From contig JAWKZV010000001.1 of assembly GCA_041395745.1 (NCBI GenBank), positions 434,001 through 498,000 on the forward strand: 64,000 nucleotides of DNA, in the 5' to 3' direction. The notes under the pieces are model-generated. The model saw only the letters and a program-made list of their open reading frames with translations. It was not told where the DNA came from and made no database searches. The stretch comes from Porticoccus sp041395745. Lineage in GTDB: Bacteria; Pseudomonadota; Gammaproteobacteria; Pseudomonadales; Porticoccaceae. Positions 52,661 through 64,000 of the stretch are shown here, one piece after another. Both the position numbers and the translations under genes were made by a program. How positions within the stretch are numbered: the stretch's first letter is position 1; each line of letters opens with the position of its first letter.

Positions 52661-54196
52661 TCAGATCAGATCATCCTCCGGATCGCTGGCTTCCGGGCAA
52701 TCGTAGTGCTGTTTGACGGTGGCTTTGCCGAGTGAACTCACAACCGACTGCAAATGGACATCAAAGCCCCACAGCCGGTGCAAGTGCTTGAGTACTTCCG
52801 TGGTGGATTCAGGCTCCAGCGGTCGGCCATTGTGCTGTTCATGGCGCAGCGTCAGCGAACGGTCGCCGCGCACATTGACACTGTAGACCTGAATGTTGGG
52901 GTCGTGCTGGCTTATGTTGTAGCTTTCCGCCAGGGTTTCGCGAATAGCCTGGTAACCGTCCTCGTCGTGGATGGCGGCAACTTCCAGGTAATCGTGCTGT
53001 TCATCGTCCAGTACCGCAAACAGTTTCAGTTCCCTTATCAGTCGCGGTGACAGGAATTGCAGAATGAAGCTTTCATCCTTGAAATCGCGCATGGCGAAAT
53101 GCAGGGTATCCAGCCAGGGGCTACCGGCAATATCCGGGAACCAGCGTTTGTCCTCCGCCGTGGGATTCTCGCAAATGCGTTTTAGGTCCTGCATCATGCC
53201 AAACCCCAGGGTGTAGGGATTGAGGCCGTTGAAGTGGGGGGAGTCGAATGACGGTTGATAAATGACGTTGGTGTGGTGTTGGAAGAACTCCAGCATGAAG
53301 CCATCGTTGACCAGCCCTTCCCGGTAGAGTTCGTGCAGGATATGGAAGTGCCAGAAACAGGCCCAGCCCTCGTTCATGATCTTGGTCTGGCGCTGTGGGT
53401 ACATGTACTGGGCTACCTTGCGCACGATACGCACTATTTCCCGCTGCCAGGGTTCCAGTAGAGGCGCGTTTTTCTCGATGAAGTAGAGCAGGTTTTCCTG
53501 GGGTTCCTTGGGAAAACGTACTGTTTTGTCCTTTGCGTCATCCCCGGCCTTAACGGGAATGGTTTTCCATAATTCATTGACCTGTTGCTGGAGAATCTCC
53601 TCCCTTTCCCGTTGGCGGCGTTTTTCTTCCTCAACAGATATGGGGTAGGGGCGTTTGTAGCGATCGACGCCCTGGTTCATCAGTGCATGGCAGGAGTCCA
53701 GTAGCACTTCCACTTCATCGGTACCGTAGCGCTCTTCGCACTCGGAGATGAAATTTTTCGCGAACACCAGGTAGTCGATGATGGACCCTGCATCAGTCCA
53801 GGTGCGGAACAGGTAATTGTTTTTGAAGAAGGAATTGTGTCCAAAGCAGGCGTGGGCAATCACCAGCGCCTGCATGGTGCTGGTGTTTTCTTCCATCAGG
53901 TAGGCGATGCAGGGGTTGGAGTTGATGACGATTTCGTAGGCCAGCCCCATATAGCCGCGCCGGTAGTTGTTCTCAATGTTGATGAAGTGCTTGCCGAACG
54001 ACCAGTGGTGGTAATTGACGGGCATCCCGGCTGAGGCGTAGGCATCCATCATCTGCTCGGAATTGATGATCTCGATCTGGTTCGGGTACGTGTCCAATTT
54101 GAATTTTTCGGCAATGCGGGCGATTTCCCGCTCATAGTCCTGCAGGATTTCGAAGTTCCAGTCCGAACTGGTACAGATCGGTTTCCGTTTCTTCAT
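52661..54196 (-). CDS. ycgB: SpoVR/YcgB-family protein
   Basis: 511 aa from ATG 54196. SpoVR signatures: EIINSEQMMDAYASAGMPVNYHHWSFGK, YEIVINSNPCIAYLMEENT, MNEGWACFWHFHILH, HHTNVIYQPSFDSPHFNGLNPYTLGFGM. Function poorly known; in E. coli ycgB belongs to stationary-phase/stress genes with yeaG-yeaH. It overlaps the YeaH gene stop by 4 bases. Confidence 0.94.
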   Translation of the reverse strand: MKKRKPICTSSDWNFEILQDYEREIARIAEKFKLDTYPNQIEIINSEQMMDAYASAGMPVNYHHWSFGKHFINIENNYRRGYMGLAYEIVINSNPCIAYLMEENTSTMQALVIAHACFGHNSFFKNNYLFRTWTDAGSIIDYLVFAKNFISECEERYGTDEVEVLLDSCHALMNQGVDRYKRPYPISVEEEKRRQREREEILQQQVNELWKTIPVKAGDDAKDKTVRFPKEPQENLLYFIEKNAPLLEPWQREIVRIVRKVAQYMYPQRQTKIMNEGWACFWHFHILHELYREGLVNDGFMLEFFQHHTNVIYQPSFDSPHFNGLNPYTLGFGMMQDLKRICENPTAEDKRWFPDIAGSPWLDTLHFAMRDFKDESFILQFLSPRLIRELKLFAVLDDEQHDYLEVAAIHDEDGYQAIRETLAESYNISQHDPNIQVYSVNVRGDRSLTLRHEQHNGRPLEPESTTEVLKHLHRLWGFDVHLQSVVSSLGKATVKQHYDCPEASDPEDDLI

Positions 54197-55455
54197 GTCG
54201 TCTGCTTCCTGAACAACTCGTGGAATACAGGATAGATGTCCTCAGGCCCCTTGATATGCTGCATGGCGAAGCTTTCCGGGTGGTGCTGCTGGATGTCCAG
54301 GTAGGTTTCCCAGAGCGGTTTGTCGCCCTGGTCGGTGATTTCGATATAGGCGTAGTACTGGGTCAGTGGCAGCAGTCTGCTGATCTGGGTGACACAGCGT
54401 TGCGCGTCTTCCGGCCAGTTGTCGCCATCAGAGGCCTGGGCGCCGTAGATGTTCCACTCGCTCACCGGGTAGCGTGCCTCGATGATGGTGTTCATTAGTT
54501 CCAGGGCACTGGAAACCACAGTTCCCCCGGTTTCCCTGGAATAGAAGAACTCTTCCTCGTCCACTTCCTTCGCGCTGGTGTGGTGGCGGATAAACACCAC
54601 ATCGGTCTTCTCGTAGTTGCGGGACAGGAACAGGTACAGGAGGATGAAAAACCGTTTGGCCAGATCCTTGGTGGCCTGGTCCATGGAGCCGGACACGTCC
54701 ATCAGGCAGAACATCACTGCCTTGGAGCGGGGCAGGGGTTCCTTGCTGTGACGGTGATACTGGATGTCGAAATCATCAAGGAAGGGTATGCGTGCCAGTT
54801 GTTCCCGCAGCTGGTCGATGCGCTCTTCCAGTTTCTTGCGTGCCGGGAGTGTATCTTCGCTGTCGGGGAGAGCGGCCAACTGCTCTTCCAACTCGCGCAA
54901 TTCGCGGCGTTTACTGGCACCCAGGGCGATGCGCCGGGCAGTGGCCGAGCGCATGGAGCGAATGATGCTGATGTTGGAGGGAGTACCCTCCCGGGAAAAA
55001 CCGGCCTTGACCCGCTTGAACTCCTCGACGCCGGACAGTTGCCGCTTGGTCAGGTTGGGTAGTTCCATATCCTCGAACAGGGCATCGAGAAATTCCTGTT
55101 GGCTGATCTGGAAAACAAAATCGTCCATCCCCTCGCCGCTATCACTGCTACCGGGCCCGCCACCACCACCTCCGCCGCCCTGGGGGCGGGGAAAGCGATC
55201 ACCGCTGACAAATTTTTCATTGCCGGGGAAGACACGGGTCACCCTGCCGCCCCTACCGTGGTGAAAAATCGGCTCACGCAGATCCCGGGCAGGGATGCTG
55301 ATTTTTTCACCACTTTGCGTGTTGGTAATGCTGCGGGCACGAAGATTTTCCGCCACTGCCTGGCGGATCTGTTTGCGGTAGCGGCGCATGAAGCGCTGGC
55401 GGTTGACCAGGCTTTTCTGCTTGCTGCTCTGGCGTCGGTCGATCAGGAAACTCAC
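54193..55455 (-). CDS. yeaH: YeaH/YhbH-family vWA-like protein
   Basis: 420 aa from a GTG start (MSFLIDRRQSSKQKS matches the family start). A Gly/Ser-rich stretch (GGGGGGGGPGSSDSG) precedes the vWA-like half, whose metal motif is CLMDVSGSMDQATKD. Middle of the yeaG-yeaH-ycgB operon. Probably a partner of the YeaG kinase. Confidence 0.94.
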   Translation of the reverse strand: MSFLIDRRQSSKQKSLVNRQRFMRRYRKQIRQAVAENLRARSITNTQSGEKISIPARDLREPIFHHGRGGRVTRVFPGNEKFVSGDRFPRPQGGGGGGGGPGSSDSGEGMDDFVFQISQQEFLDALFEDMELPNLTKRQLSGVEEFKRVKAGFSREGTPSNISIIRSMRSATARRIALGASKRRELRELEEQLAALPDSEDTLPARKKLEERIDQLREQLARIPFLDDFDIQYHRHSKEPLPRSKAVMFCLMDVSGSMDQATKDLAKRFFILLYLFLSRNYEKTDVVFIRHHTSAKEVDEEEFFYSRETGGTVVSSALELMNTIIEARYPVSEWNIYGAQASDGDNWPEDAQRCVTQISRLLPLTQYYAYIEITDQGDKPLWETYLDIQQHHPESFAMQHIKGPEDIYPVFHELFRKQTT

Positions 55456-55545
55456 AGACTATCTCCTGTCAGTGAATCGCTCATAGCGCGTATTTGTATG
55501 ATTGCCGTAGTGGTTGTTCCCCCCTCAGCGGTTTTTTCTTCAGGT

Positions 55546-57468
55546 TCATTGCGATTTCCTTACCCGCAGGTACCACTCGGACAGCAGCCGCACCTGTTTC
55601 TCGGTGTAGCCCCGTGCCACCATGCGCGCCACGAAATCGCTGTGTTTTTTCTGGTCCTCGGCCGATGCTTTGGCGTTGAATGAGATCACCGGCAACAGAT
55701 CCTCGGTGCTGGCAAACATTTTCTTCTCGATGACGCCACGCAGTTTTTCGTAGCTGGTCCATTTCGGGTTCTTGCCCTGGTTGGAAGCCCGCGCCCGCAA
55801 CACGAAGTTGACGATCTCGCTGCGGAAATCCTTGGGATTGCTGATACCCGCCGGCTTCTCGATTTTCTCCAGCTCGTCGTTGAGGGCGGAGCGGTCGAGA
55901 ATTTCGCCAGTCTCCGGGTCCCGGTATTCCTGGTCCTGTACCCAGAAATCGGCATAGGTGACGTAGCGGTCGAACAGGTTCTGGCCGTACTCGGAGTACG
56001 ATTCCAGGTAAGCAGTCTGGATTTCCTTGCCGATAAAGCTGATGTAGTTGGGAGCCAGGAATTCTTTGATAGTGTTCAGATAGCGGTCGTGCAGTTCCTG
56101 TGGGTATTGCTCCTGCTCAATCTGGTTTTCCAGTACATACAGCAGGTGCACCGGGTTTGCCGCCACCTCGGTGGGGTCAAAGTTGAAGACTTTGGACAGT
56201 ACCTTGAAGGCGAAACGGGTGGATAGGCCGGTCATACCCTCATCCACCCCGGCGTTGTCGCGGTATTCCTGGATGGACTTGGCCTTGGGATCGGTATCCT
56301 TGAGACTTTCGCCGTCGTAGATACGCATTTTTGAATAGATGCTGGAATTTTCCGGTTCCTTCAGCCGCGAGAGCACGCTGAATTCCGCCAGCATTTTCAG
56401 GGTGTCCGGGGCACAGGGAGCATTTCTCAGTGAACTGTTGTGCAGCAATTTGCGGTAGATTTCGATCTCCTCTGAAACCCGCAGGCAGTAGGGCACCTTG
56501 ACGATGTAGACCCGGTCGATAAAGGCCTCGTTGTTCTTGTTGTTCTTGAAGTTCTTCCACTCCGCCTCGTTGGAGTGGGCCAACACGATGCCGTCAAAGG
56601 GGATGGCGCCGATGGCCTCGGTGCCGTTGTAGTTGCCTTCCTGGGTGGCGGTGAGCAGGGGGTGCAGCACCTTGATGGGGGCCTTGAACATCTCCACGAA
56701 CTCCATCAGCCCCTGGTTGGCCCGGCACATGCCGCCGGAGAAGCTGTAGGCATCCGGGTCCTGTTGCGGGAACAGTTCCAGTTTGCGGATATCCACTTTG
56801 CCTACCAGCGAGGAGATGTCCTGATTGTTCTCGTCGCCGGGTTCGGTTTTGGTGATGGCGATCTGGTCGAGGATGGAGGGCCGCAGCTTGACCACCCGGA
56901 ACTGGTTCAGGTCGCCGTTGAATTCGTGCAGCCGTTTCACGGCCCAGGGGGACATGATGGTTTTCAGGTAGCGGGGCGGGATGCCGTATTCCTCTTCAAG
57001 AATTGGCCCGTCTTCCAGTGAATCGAACAGCCCCAGCGGGGACTCGAAGACCGGCGAGCCTTTCAGGGCATAGATCGGCAGTCTTTCCATCAGCGATTTC
57101 AGTCGCTCCGCCAGGGATGACTTGCCGCCCCCCACCGGGCCGAGCAGGTAGAGAATCTGTTTCTTCTCCTCCAGTCCCTGGGCTGCGTGACGGAAGAAGC
57201 TGACGATGTGCTGAATGCAGTCCTCCATACCGTAGAATTCGCTGAAACTAGGGTACCGCTTGATGACCTTGTTGGAGAAAATTCGGCTCAGTCGGGGGTC
57301 TTTCGAGGTGTCTACCAGTTCAGGCTCACCGATGGCGGCCAGCAGCCGTTCGGCGGCCGAGGCGAAAGTGGTTGGGTCGTTCTTACACAGCTCCAGGTAT
57401 TCCTGAATACTGTATTCCTCCATCTGTGCGGATTCGTAGCGCTGCTGATAATGGCTGAATATCGTCAT
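55546..57468 (-). CDS. yeaG: PrkA-type serine protein kinase, YeaG
   Basis: 640 aa from ATG 57468 with AGGAGGAG upstream. AAA/PrkA N-terminal ATPase: LLGPVGGGKSSLAERLKSLMERLP, KRYPSFSEFYGMEDCIQHIVSFF; C-terminal PrkA kinase-like domain. YeaG acts in nitrogen starvation and stress in E. coli (with YeaH). First gene of the operon; a 90-base gap separates it from yeaH. Confidence 0.95.
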   Translation of the reverse strand: MTIFSHYQQRYESAQMEEYSIQEYLELCKNDPTTFASAAERLLAAIGEPELVDTSKDPRLSRIFSNKVIKRYPSFSEFYGMEDCIQHIVSFFRHAAQGLEEKKQILYLLGPVGGGKSSLAERLKSLMERLPIYALKGSPVFESPLGLFDSLEDGPILEEEYGIPPRYLKTIMSPWAVKRLHEFNGDLNQFRVVKLRPSILDQIAITKTEPGDENNQDISSLVGKVDIRKLELFPQQDPDAYSFSGGMCRANQGLMEFVEMFKAPIKVLHPLLTATQEGNYNGTEAIGAIPFDGIVLAHSNEAEWKNFKNNKNNEAFIDRVYIVKVPYCLRVSEEIEIYRKLLHNSSLRNAPCAPDTLKMLAEFSVLSRLKEPENSSIYSKMRIYDGESLKDTDPKAKSIQEYRDNAGVDEGMTGLSTRFAFKVLSKVFNFDPTEVAANPVHLLYVLENQIEQEQYPQELHDRYLNTIKEFLAPNYISFIGKEIQTAYLESYSEYGQNLFDRYVTYADFWVQDQEYRDPETGEILDRSALNDELEKIEKPAGISNPKDFRSEIVNFVLRARASNQGKNPKWTSYEKLRGVIEKKMFASTEDLLPVISFNAKASAEDQKKHSDFVARMVARGYTEKQVRLLSEWYLRVRKSQ

Positions 57469-57757
57469 AACACTCCTCCTGTCATTGTCAGTTTAGACAC
57501 TGATTTACAGTATTTGCCTAACGTTCATCGGGGGTTGGAGACCGGTGGGTTCTATTTTAAATAGCCTTCTAAAACAGCTGGTTATAGAGATTTTTTAGTA
57601 ATAAAGGAGCAGGGGGCGGCTTAAACTGTTTTGTTATGAGCCGAGAGTGTTTTAACTCCCGGAATTTTATGTTGTGAGGGGACACGACAGCCGCCTGGAT
57701 CAGGCCGCTGTCGATTCGGGAGGAGATGATAGGTTAAGCGGAGTCGATACCGGCCGA
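57469..57757. other. 289-bp gap between yeaG and uvrA
   Basis: No gene seen. A hairpin (57685-57695 with 57703-57713, one mismatch) sits 45 bases after the uvrA stop and may be the end of its transcript, though it lacks a T run. Confidence 0.4.
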
Positions 57758-60577
<2,820 letters not shown>

Positions 60578-60767
60578 CAGAGATCAGTCCTGGGAAGGCA
60601 AACGGGAAATGATGGGGAAGGCGGGCGGGGAAAGCAAGGGGCTAAATGGACAGATAAAGCTCCTTGTACAAGCAAAGGAGAAATGCGGAAATTGTCTGTG
60701 CGAAAGAGATGACGGCTGTTGTTATAATTTGCGCCCGTTGTCGCCAACCGAAGTGAAGGATTGCCAG

Positions 60768-61784
60768 ATGGAAACGGAGCTAGCCTCTCGAAATGCACAC
60801 CCAGCCTATTCCGATGAAATAGACCTTGTTGAACTATTTCATAACCTCTGGCAGCAGAGGCTGCTTATCATTGTCATTACTGTAGTGGTGACGGCTTCTG
60901 CCGCGGCTTTTGCCTTTCTCAGTACCCCAGAATATGAAGCGAAGGCCGGGGTTTTGCCTCCTAAATTGAGCGATGTTGCAGGCTACAACCTAGGACTCAG
61001 TGAAATAAATCATGATCAGTTCGACGTGCTAACTGTGTATGAAGCTTTCAGAACTAACCTGCTGTCTGATTCCTTAAGAGATTCTTTTTTGCGCGAGACT
61101 TCCCTGCCTGCGTTGTCTGTAATAAAGGTGAGTGCTTCTGATGTAAAGAACAGGCCTGATTTCTACGAGGTGGTCGTTAAGTATAAATCACCGGAACTTG
61201 CTGCTGAGTGGGCCAATCACTACATTGATATGGCTGCGAAAAAAACTGAGCAGGATATGCTGGAGAATATACGCTCCGAGATTACGGCCAAGACTCGAGT
61301 GATCGAATTGCAAATGGATGTGTTGCGTAGTACTGCAAAAAAACAACGTGAAGACCGCATAGCACAGTTACAAAATGCCCTGAAGATGGCCGAAGCTGCG
61401 GTCTTGGATGTCCCCCAGTCGGTTTTGGATGAAACTTCCTTGGGCGGTGTTGTCCCATCTATTGATGAGAATCTAGTGTACAGGCGTAGCGCCAAGGCTA
61501 TCCGGACAGAGCTGACAGTCCTGAAAGAAAGAGAAAATGATGACCCTTATATTAATGAATTGCGTGGCCTTGAAAGTCAACTTGATTTCTTAAAGAAAAT
61601 CGAAGTTAACCCCGACAGTGTTTCCGTTTTTAGATTGGACAGGCGTGCAGTAGTCCCGAAAACCCCGGTTAAGCCAAAGAAAGCTATCATTTTAGTTTTC
61701 GGTATAATTGTGGGTGGTATGCTTGGTCTCTTTGCAGCATTGATTCGCACGATTTTGGCTAGCCGTGAAGTTAAAGGGGGTTGA
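60768..61784 (+). CDS. Wzz-type polysaccharide chain-length regulator
   Basis: 338 aa; ATG 60768 with GAAGGA upstream is preferred to a long upstream extension. DEIDLVELFHNLWQQRLLIIVIT opens the first membrane helix (about 28-50), then a periplasmic coiled-coil region, and a C-terminal helix (PKKAIILVFGIIVGGMLGLF, about 305-327) after the Pro-rich VPKTPVKPKK. Controls chain length of O-antigen or other glycan. The following region starts the polysaccharide locus. Confidence 0.9.
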   Translation: METELASRNAHPAYSDEIDLVELFHNLWQQRLLIIVITVVVTASAAAFAFLSTPEYEAKAGVLPPKLSDVAGYNLGLSEINHDQFDVLTVYEAFRTNLLSDSLRDSFLRETSLPALSVIKVSASDVKNRPDFYEVVVKYKSPELAAEWANHYIDMAAKKTEQDMLENIRSEITAKTRVIELQMDVLRSTAKKQREDRIAQLQNALKMAEAAVLDVPQSVLDETSLGGVVPSIDENLVYRRSAKAIRTELTVLKERENDDPYINELRGLESQLDFLKKIEVNPDSVSVFRLDRRAVVPKTPVKPKKAIILVFGIIVGGMLGLFAALIRTILASREVKGG

Positions 61785-62334
61785 ATGAATCCATTAATGG
61801 CGGATTCAATTTTTATTTGCGCAGTTTGAATGCCGTTCACTACGTCTACTGGGGAAACACAAGACACACATGGTGCTGTGCACGTTAGATTAGCACCCTT
61901 GGTCAATCGCTCCCGTACCTGCTCGATGAGCGCATTTTAGCCTGGGGAGCCAATTGCCGGATTAAAGATGCTAAGGCCTTGGATCGGGTCTAGCAGGAGT
62001 ACTGTTCCAAGCTGAGAATACACCGCTAGACACAGCCTAAAGCATCTCAGTGTGGAGTTTTGGGAAAGGTAAATGAGCCACGAACGCCAAATCGTTGATG
62101 TGGGCTAAAATGAGCCGGGGAATGAATTTGCATTGGTAGCGAAGGCAATGCGGAAGTCGAAGATATGCTATGAAAGTTTAAGAAATTTTAACAATTCTGA
62201 TCGTGGTTGCTTAGGGTTTATATCTTGCATTGTCTAGTTTTTTATGAGGTTTTTTGCCTTTTTTGATATAGTTAAGGATGAGAGAATCGTGTGGTTTTTG
62301 AGATGACATATAATTAAAATTGGAGCGTAGTAAA
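61785..62334. other. 550-bp region without a gene, composition switch
   Basis: No reading frame could be supported and no known transposase or RNA was recognised. From about 62150 the sequence becomes AT-rich, the border of an acquired polysaccharide locus. Short peptide-like pieces in frames (for example PGEPIAGLKMLRPW) are broken by stops, so a decayed element is possible but unproven. Confidence 0.4.
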
Positions 62335-63582
62335 TTGCCAAATATGCTTAGTATTTTTCTACGCATTGGAACATTGGGTTGCAAGTTTTTATTAATAATA
62401 TTAATGGCAAAATTTTTGTCAGTGAACGACTTTGGGCTCTATGGTTTGTTGACGGTTACAGTTGGTTATTCAATATACTTGGTTGGTTTTGATTTTTATA
62501 ATTATACAACTAGGGAGTTGGTTTCTCTAAGTCCTGAGAAATGGGGGAGGATATTCAAGGCTCAGGGCATGCTTACTCTTATACTTTATTTTTTGTTTAT
62601 TCCTGTTTGTTCTTTGTTCTTTGTTTTTGGGTTCATGCCATCGTATCTTTTTGTATGGTTTGTAGGGCTTTTGGTAGTTGAACATGTCTGTCAAGAAATA
62701 ACGAGGATATTGATTTCGGCTTCATTCCATGTGGCAGCAAGTGCTGTGATATTTCTTAGAACTGGGGCGTGGGCGTTGGTTTGTTCTCTTCTTATGATTT
62801 TATTCCCAGGGCTGAGGGTGCTTGAGCTGGTGTTGGGTGGCTGGATCGTAGGTGGGGTGATGGCTTGTGCTCTTGGTGTTGTCTGTTTGTCAGGCTTGAA
62901 GATCAGCGGATGGAGTGACCGTGTCGATATGGAAATAATTAAGTTTGGGATTAAAGTGTCCCTTCCACTATTGATTTCCACATTGGCTATGCGTGCAATA
63001 TTTACAGTTGACCGATATCTGATTGATGCATATGGGAATTCTGAAACCTTGGCTGCATATGTACTTTTTGCCGGAGTTGCAACGACATTAATGAGTCTTT
63101 TAGACGCGGCTGTGTACTTTCCCTCTTACCCCAAGCTCATCAAATTTCACAGTGAGCGGGGGGTGAAAGAATTCATGAATATCTTTAGACGTATGCTTGT
63201 TTTGGCGACATTTATTGCAGTTGCGTTTATGGCATTTAACGTATTTGCTATTGAGTATGTGTTGAAGTGGCTTGGGAAAGCTATTTACCTAGAGAGACTG
63301 GAAATGTTTTATTGGGTTCTTGCTGGGATGGTGATCTACAGTCTTAGCATGGTGCCACATTATGGTCTGTATGCAAAAAAATTAGATGAAAAGATTATAT
63401 TTTGTCATTGTTTCTCCCTAATCATATTCATTTTGTCTGGCGTGATTTTTGTCGATAAAGGGGGAGCGTCATCAATACCCATGGCTTTGTGTATTACCTT
63501 CTCTTTTATGTTGGTATGTAAGTCATTTTTCTTTGCAAAAGCCTGTTTTTCTCGTTGTGAGTCGGTGAGGATAAATGATTAA
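62335..63582 (+). CDS. Wzx-like polysaccharide flippase
   Basis: 415 aa from TTG 62335, chosen because GGAG lies 9 bases upstream; a longer TTG start at 62320 is possible. About 12 membrane helices with the MOP/oligosaccharide flippase pattern (LSIFLRIGTLGCKFLLIILMAKFLSVNDFGLYGLL near the N-terminus, KFGIKVSLPLLISTLAMRAIFTVDRYLIDAYG in the middle). AT-rich codons unlike upstream genes point to transfer. It flips lipid-linked sugar units across the inner membrane (family role). Confidence 0.88.
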   Translation: MPNMLSIFLRIGTLGCKFLLIILMAKFLSVNDFGLYGLLTVTVGYSIYLVGFDFYNYTTRELVSLSPEKWGRIFKAQGMLTLILYFLFIPVCSLFFVFGFMPSYLFVWFVGLLVVEHVCQEITRILISASFHVAASAVIFLRTGAWALVCSLLMILFPGLRVLELVLGGWIVGGVMACALGVVCLSGLKISGWSDRVDMEIIKFGIKVSLPLLISTLAMRAIFTVDRYLIDAYGNSETLAAYVLFAGVATTLMSLLDAAVYFPSYPKLIKFHSERGVKEFMNIFRRMLVLATFIAVAFMAFNVFAIEYVLKWLGKAIYLERLEMFYWVLAGMVIYSLSMVPHYGLYAKKLDEKIIFCHCFSLIIFILSGVIFVDKGGASSIPMALCITFSFMLVCKSFFFAKACFSRCESVRIND

Positions 63583-64000
63583 AGAAAAAAAAATATCGGA
63601 GAGGTTTGTCGAGATTGATGCGTTGAAAAAGCAAGTAAATACCAAGCTTGCAAAGATGCTCGACAAGGAGAGCTATGAGGTGAAGGCTAGGCCGGCTATT
63701 GATTTTCTAACCAGTGATCGCCTTGATCTTGTTCCGAAAATTATATATGCAAAGTGGTTTTTACATGGTGTTGATACTAGTTACGCCGAAAGGCTATACC
63801 TCGCACATATAGAAACAATCAATGGATTTGTCGAGGCGGATGGCACCGGAAAGATTGGGGAAGAGGCTTTCATCCAGGCCTTCAATAGGTTGATTTCTGA
63901 AATCTCTCAAAATGGTTTGTCCAAGAGATATCCTGTTCCGGTATCTGGGACAGCAATTCTTGATGGTGCACATCGTACAGCTATTGCCATTGCGCTAGGT
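63575..64000 (+). CDS. Unrecognised protein with ParB-like DGAHR motif, 3' end outside window
   Basis: 142 codons visible from ATG 63575, overlapping the flippase stop by 8 bases. Lys-rich N-terminal region, no signal peptide or membrane helix. The motif ILDGAHRTAIAIALG resembles the ParB-like nuclease/CTPase loop (DGxHR). Such proteins occur among polysaccharide and secondary-metabolite genes, where the motif may bind nucleotide; here function is unknown. Confidence 0.65.
   Translation, partial: MIKEKKISERFVEIDALKKQVNTKLAKMLDKESYEVKARPAIDFLTSDRLDLVPKIIYAKWFLHGVDTSYAERLYLAHIETINGFVEADGTGKIGEEAFIQAFNRLISEISQNGLSKRYPVPVSGTAILDGAHRTAIAIALG

Noticed and set aside
60578..60767. LexA box before uvrA
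   Set aside because: Expected for a damage-inducible uvrA, but no CTGT-N8-ACAG match could be found by eye.
61785..62334. Transposase or group II intron remnant in the gap before the flippase
   Set aside because: Short peptide-like pieces in several frames, all interrupted; no match to a family I can name.

Overview
The window looks like chromosome of a marine gammaproteobacterium, perhaps of the Cellvibrionales (Microbulbifer-like) sphere. That rests on the conserved rpsU-yqeY-dnaG-rpoD block with tRNA-Ile2 beside it, tsaD divergent from rpsU, the yeaG-yeaH-ycgB stress operon, and gammaproteobacterial polyamine and folate genes. The genus is an inference, not a measurement. Most of the window is GC-rich. 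The last ~2 kb (from about 62.1 kb) is clearly AT-rich and starts a surface-polysaccharide locus.

Layout. (1) 1-13.4 kb, minus strand: one tight operon of 13 genes, read from 13365 down past the left edge. It encodes a TPR protein with a TonB-like C-terminus, lipoproteins, a TPR membrane protein, a PEGA/pseudo-FGE protein, a MotA/TolQ/ExbB-type channel, an actin-like/FHA-like protein, two paralogous membrane-anchored vWA proteins, two more lipoproteins and an M48 metalloprotease. I know of no described system with this composition, and it is the best candidate here for an undescribed machine. (2) 13.5-23.5 kb: AEC transporter, CaiB-type CoA transferase, Lrp regulator, basic amino acid decarboxylase, glutaryl-CoA dehydrogenase, class III aminotransferase, PuuD-like hydrolase, PuuA-like ligase and LuxR regulator. 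Together they suggest lysine/diamine catabolism through glutarate. A MITE-like repeat sits in the central promoter region. (3) 23.5-33.1 kb: a His-rich outer-membrane protein, a THI5-PAS-GGDEF protein, a MoxR ATPase next to an isoaspartyl-methyltransferase/GspE fusion, and an AMP-phosphorylase-like plus PRPP-synthetase-like pair. (4) 33.2-36.1 kb: a methyltransferase, then a DoxX protein, an EGKCG-repeat peptide precursor of the HvfA type, a zinc-finger anti-sigma factor and an ECF sigma factor. This is a regulated metal-binding RiPP locus whose modifying enzymes are not in the window.

(5) 36.3-38.7 kb: a Baeyer-Villiger-type monooxygenase coupled to an alpha/beta hydrolase. (6) 38.8-44.1 kb: an integrase remnant downstream of tRNA-Ile2(CAU), then rpoD, dnaG, yqeY and rpsU read leftward, with recognisable promoters and attenuating hairpins. 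(7) 44.3-52.6 kb: tsaD-folB-folK-hydroxyacid oxidase, a DksA-like protein, Hsp20 with a textbook sigma-32 promoter, a pteridine-reductase-like SDR, cca, corA, mscS and an unlisted 58-residue ORF. (8) 52.6-60.6 kb: ycgB/spoVR, yeaH, yeaG/prkA and uvrA. (9) 60.7-64 kb: wzz-like protein, a gene-free 550-bp stretch, an AT-rich wzx-like flippase and the start of an unrecognised ParB-like protein.

All functional calls come from reading motifs and gene order by eye; no database search was possible.
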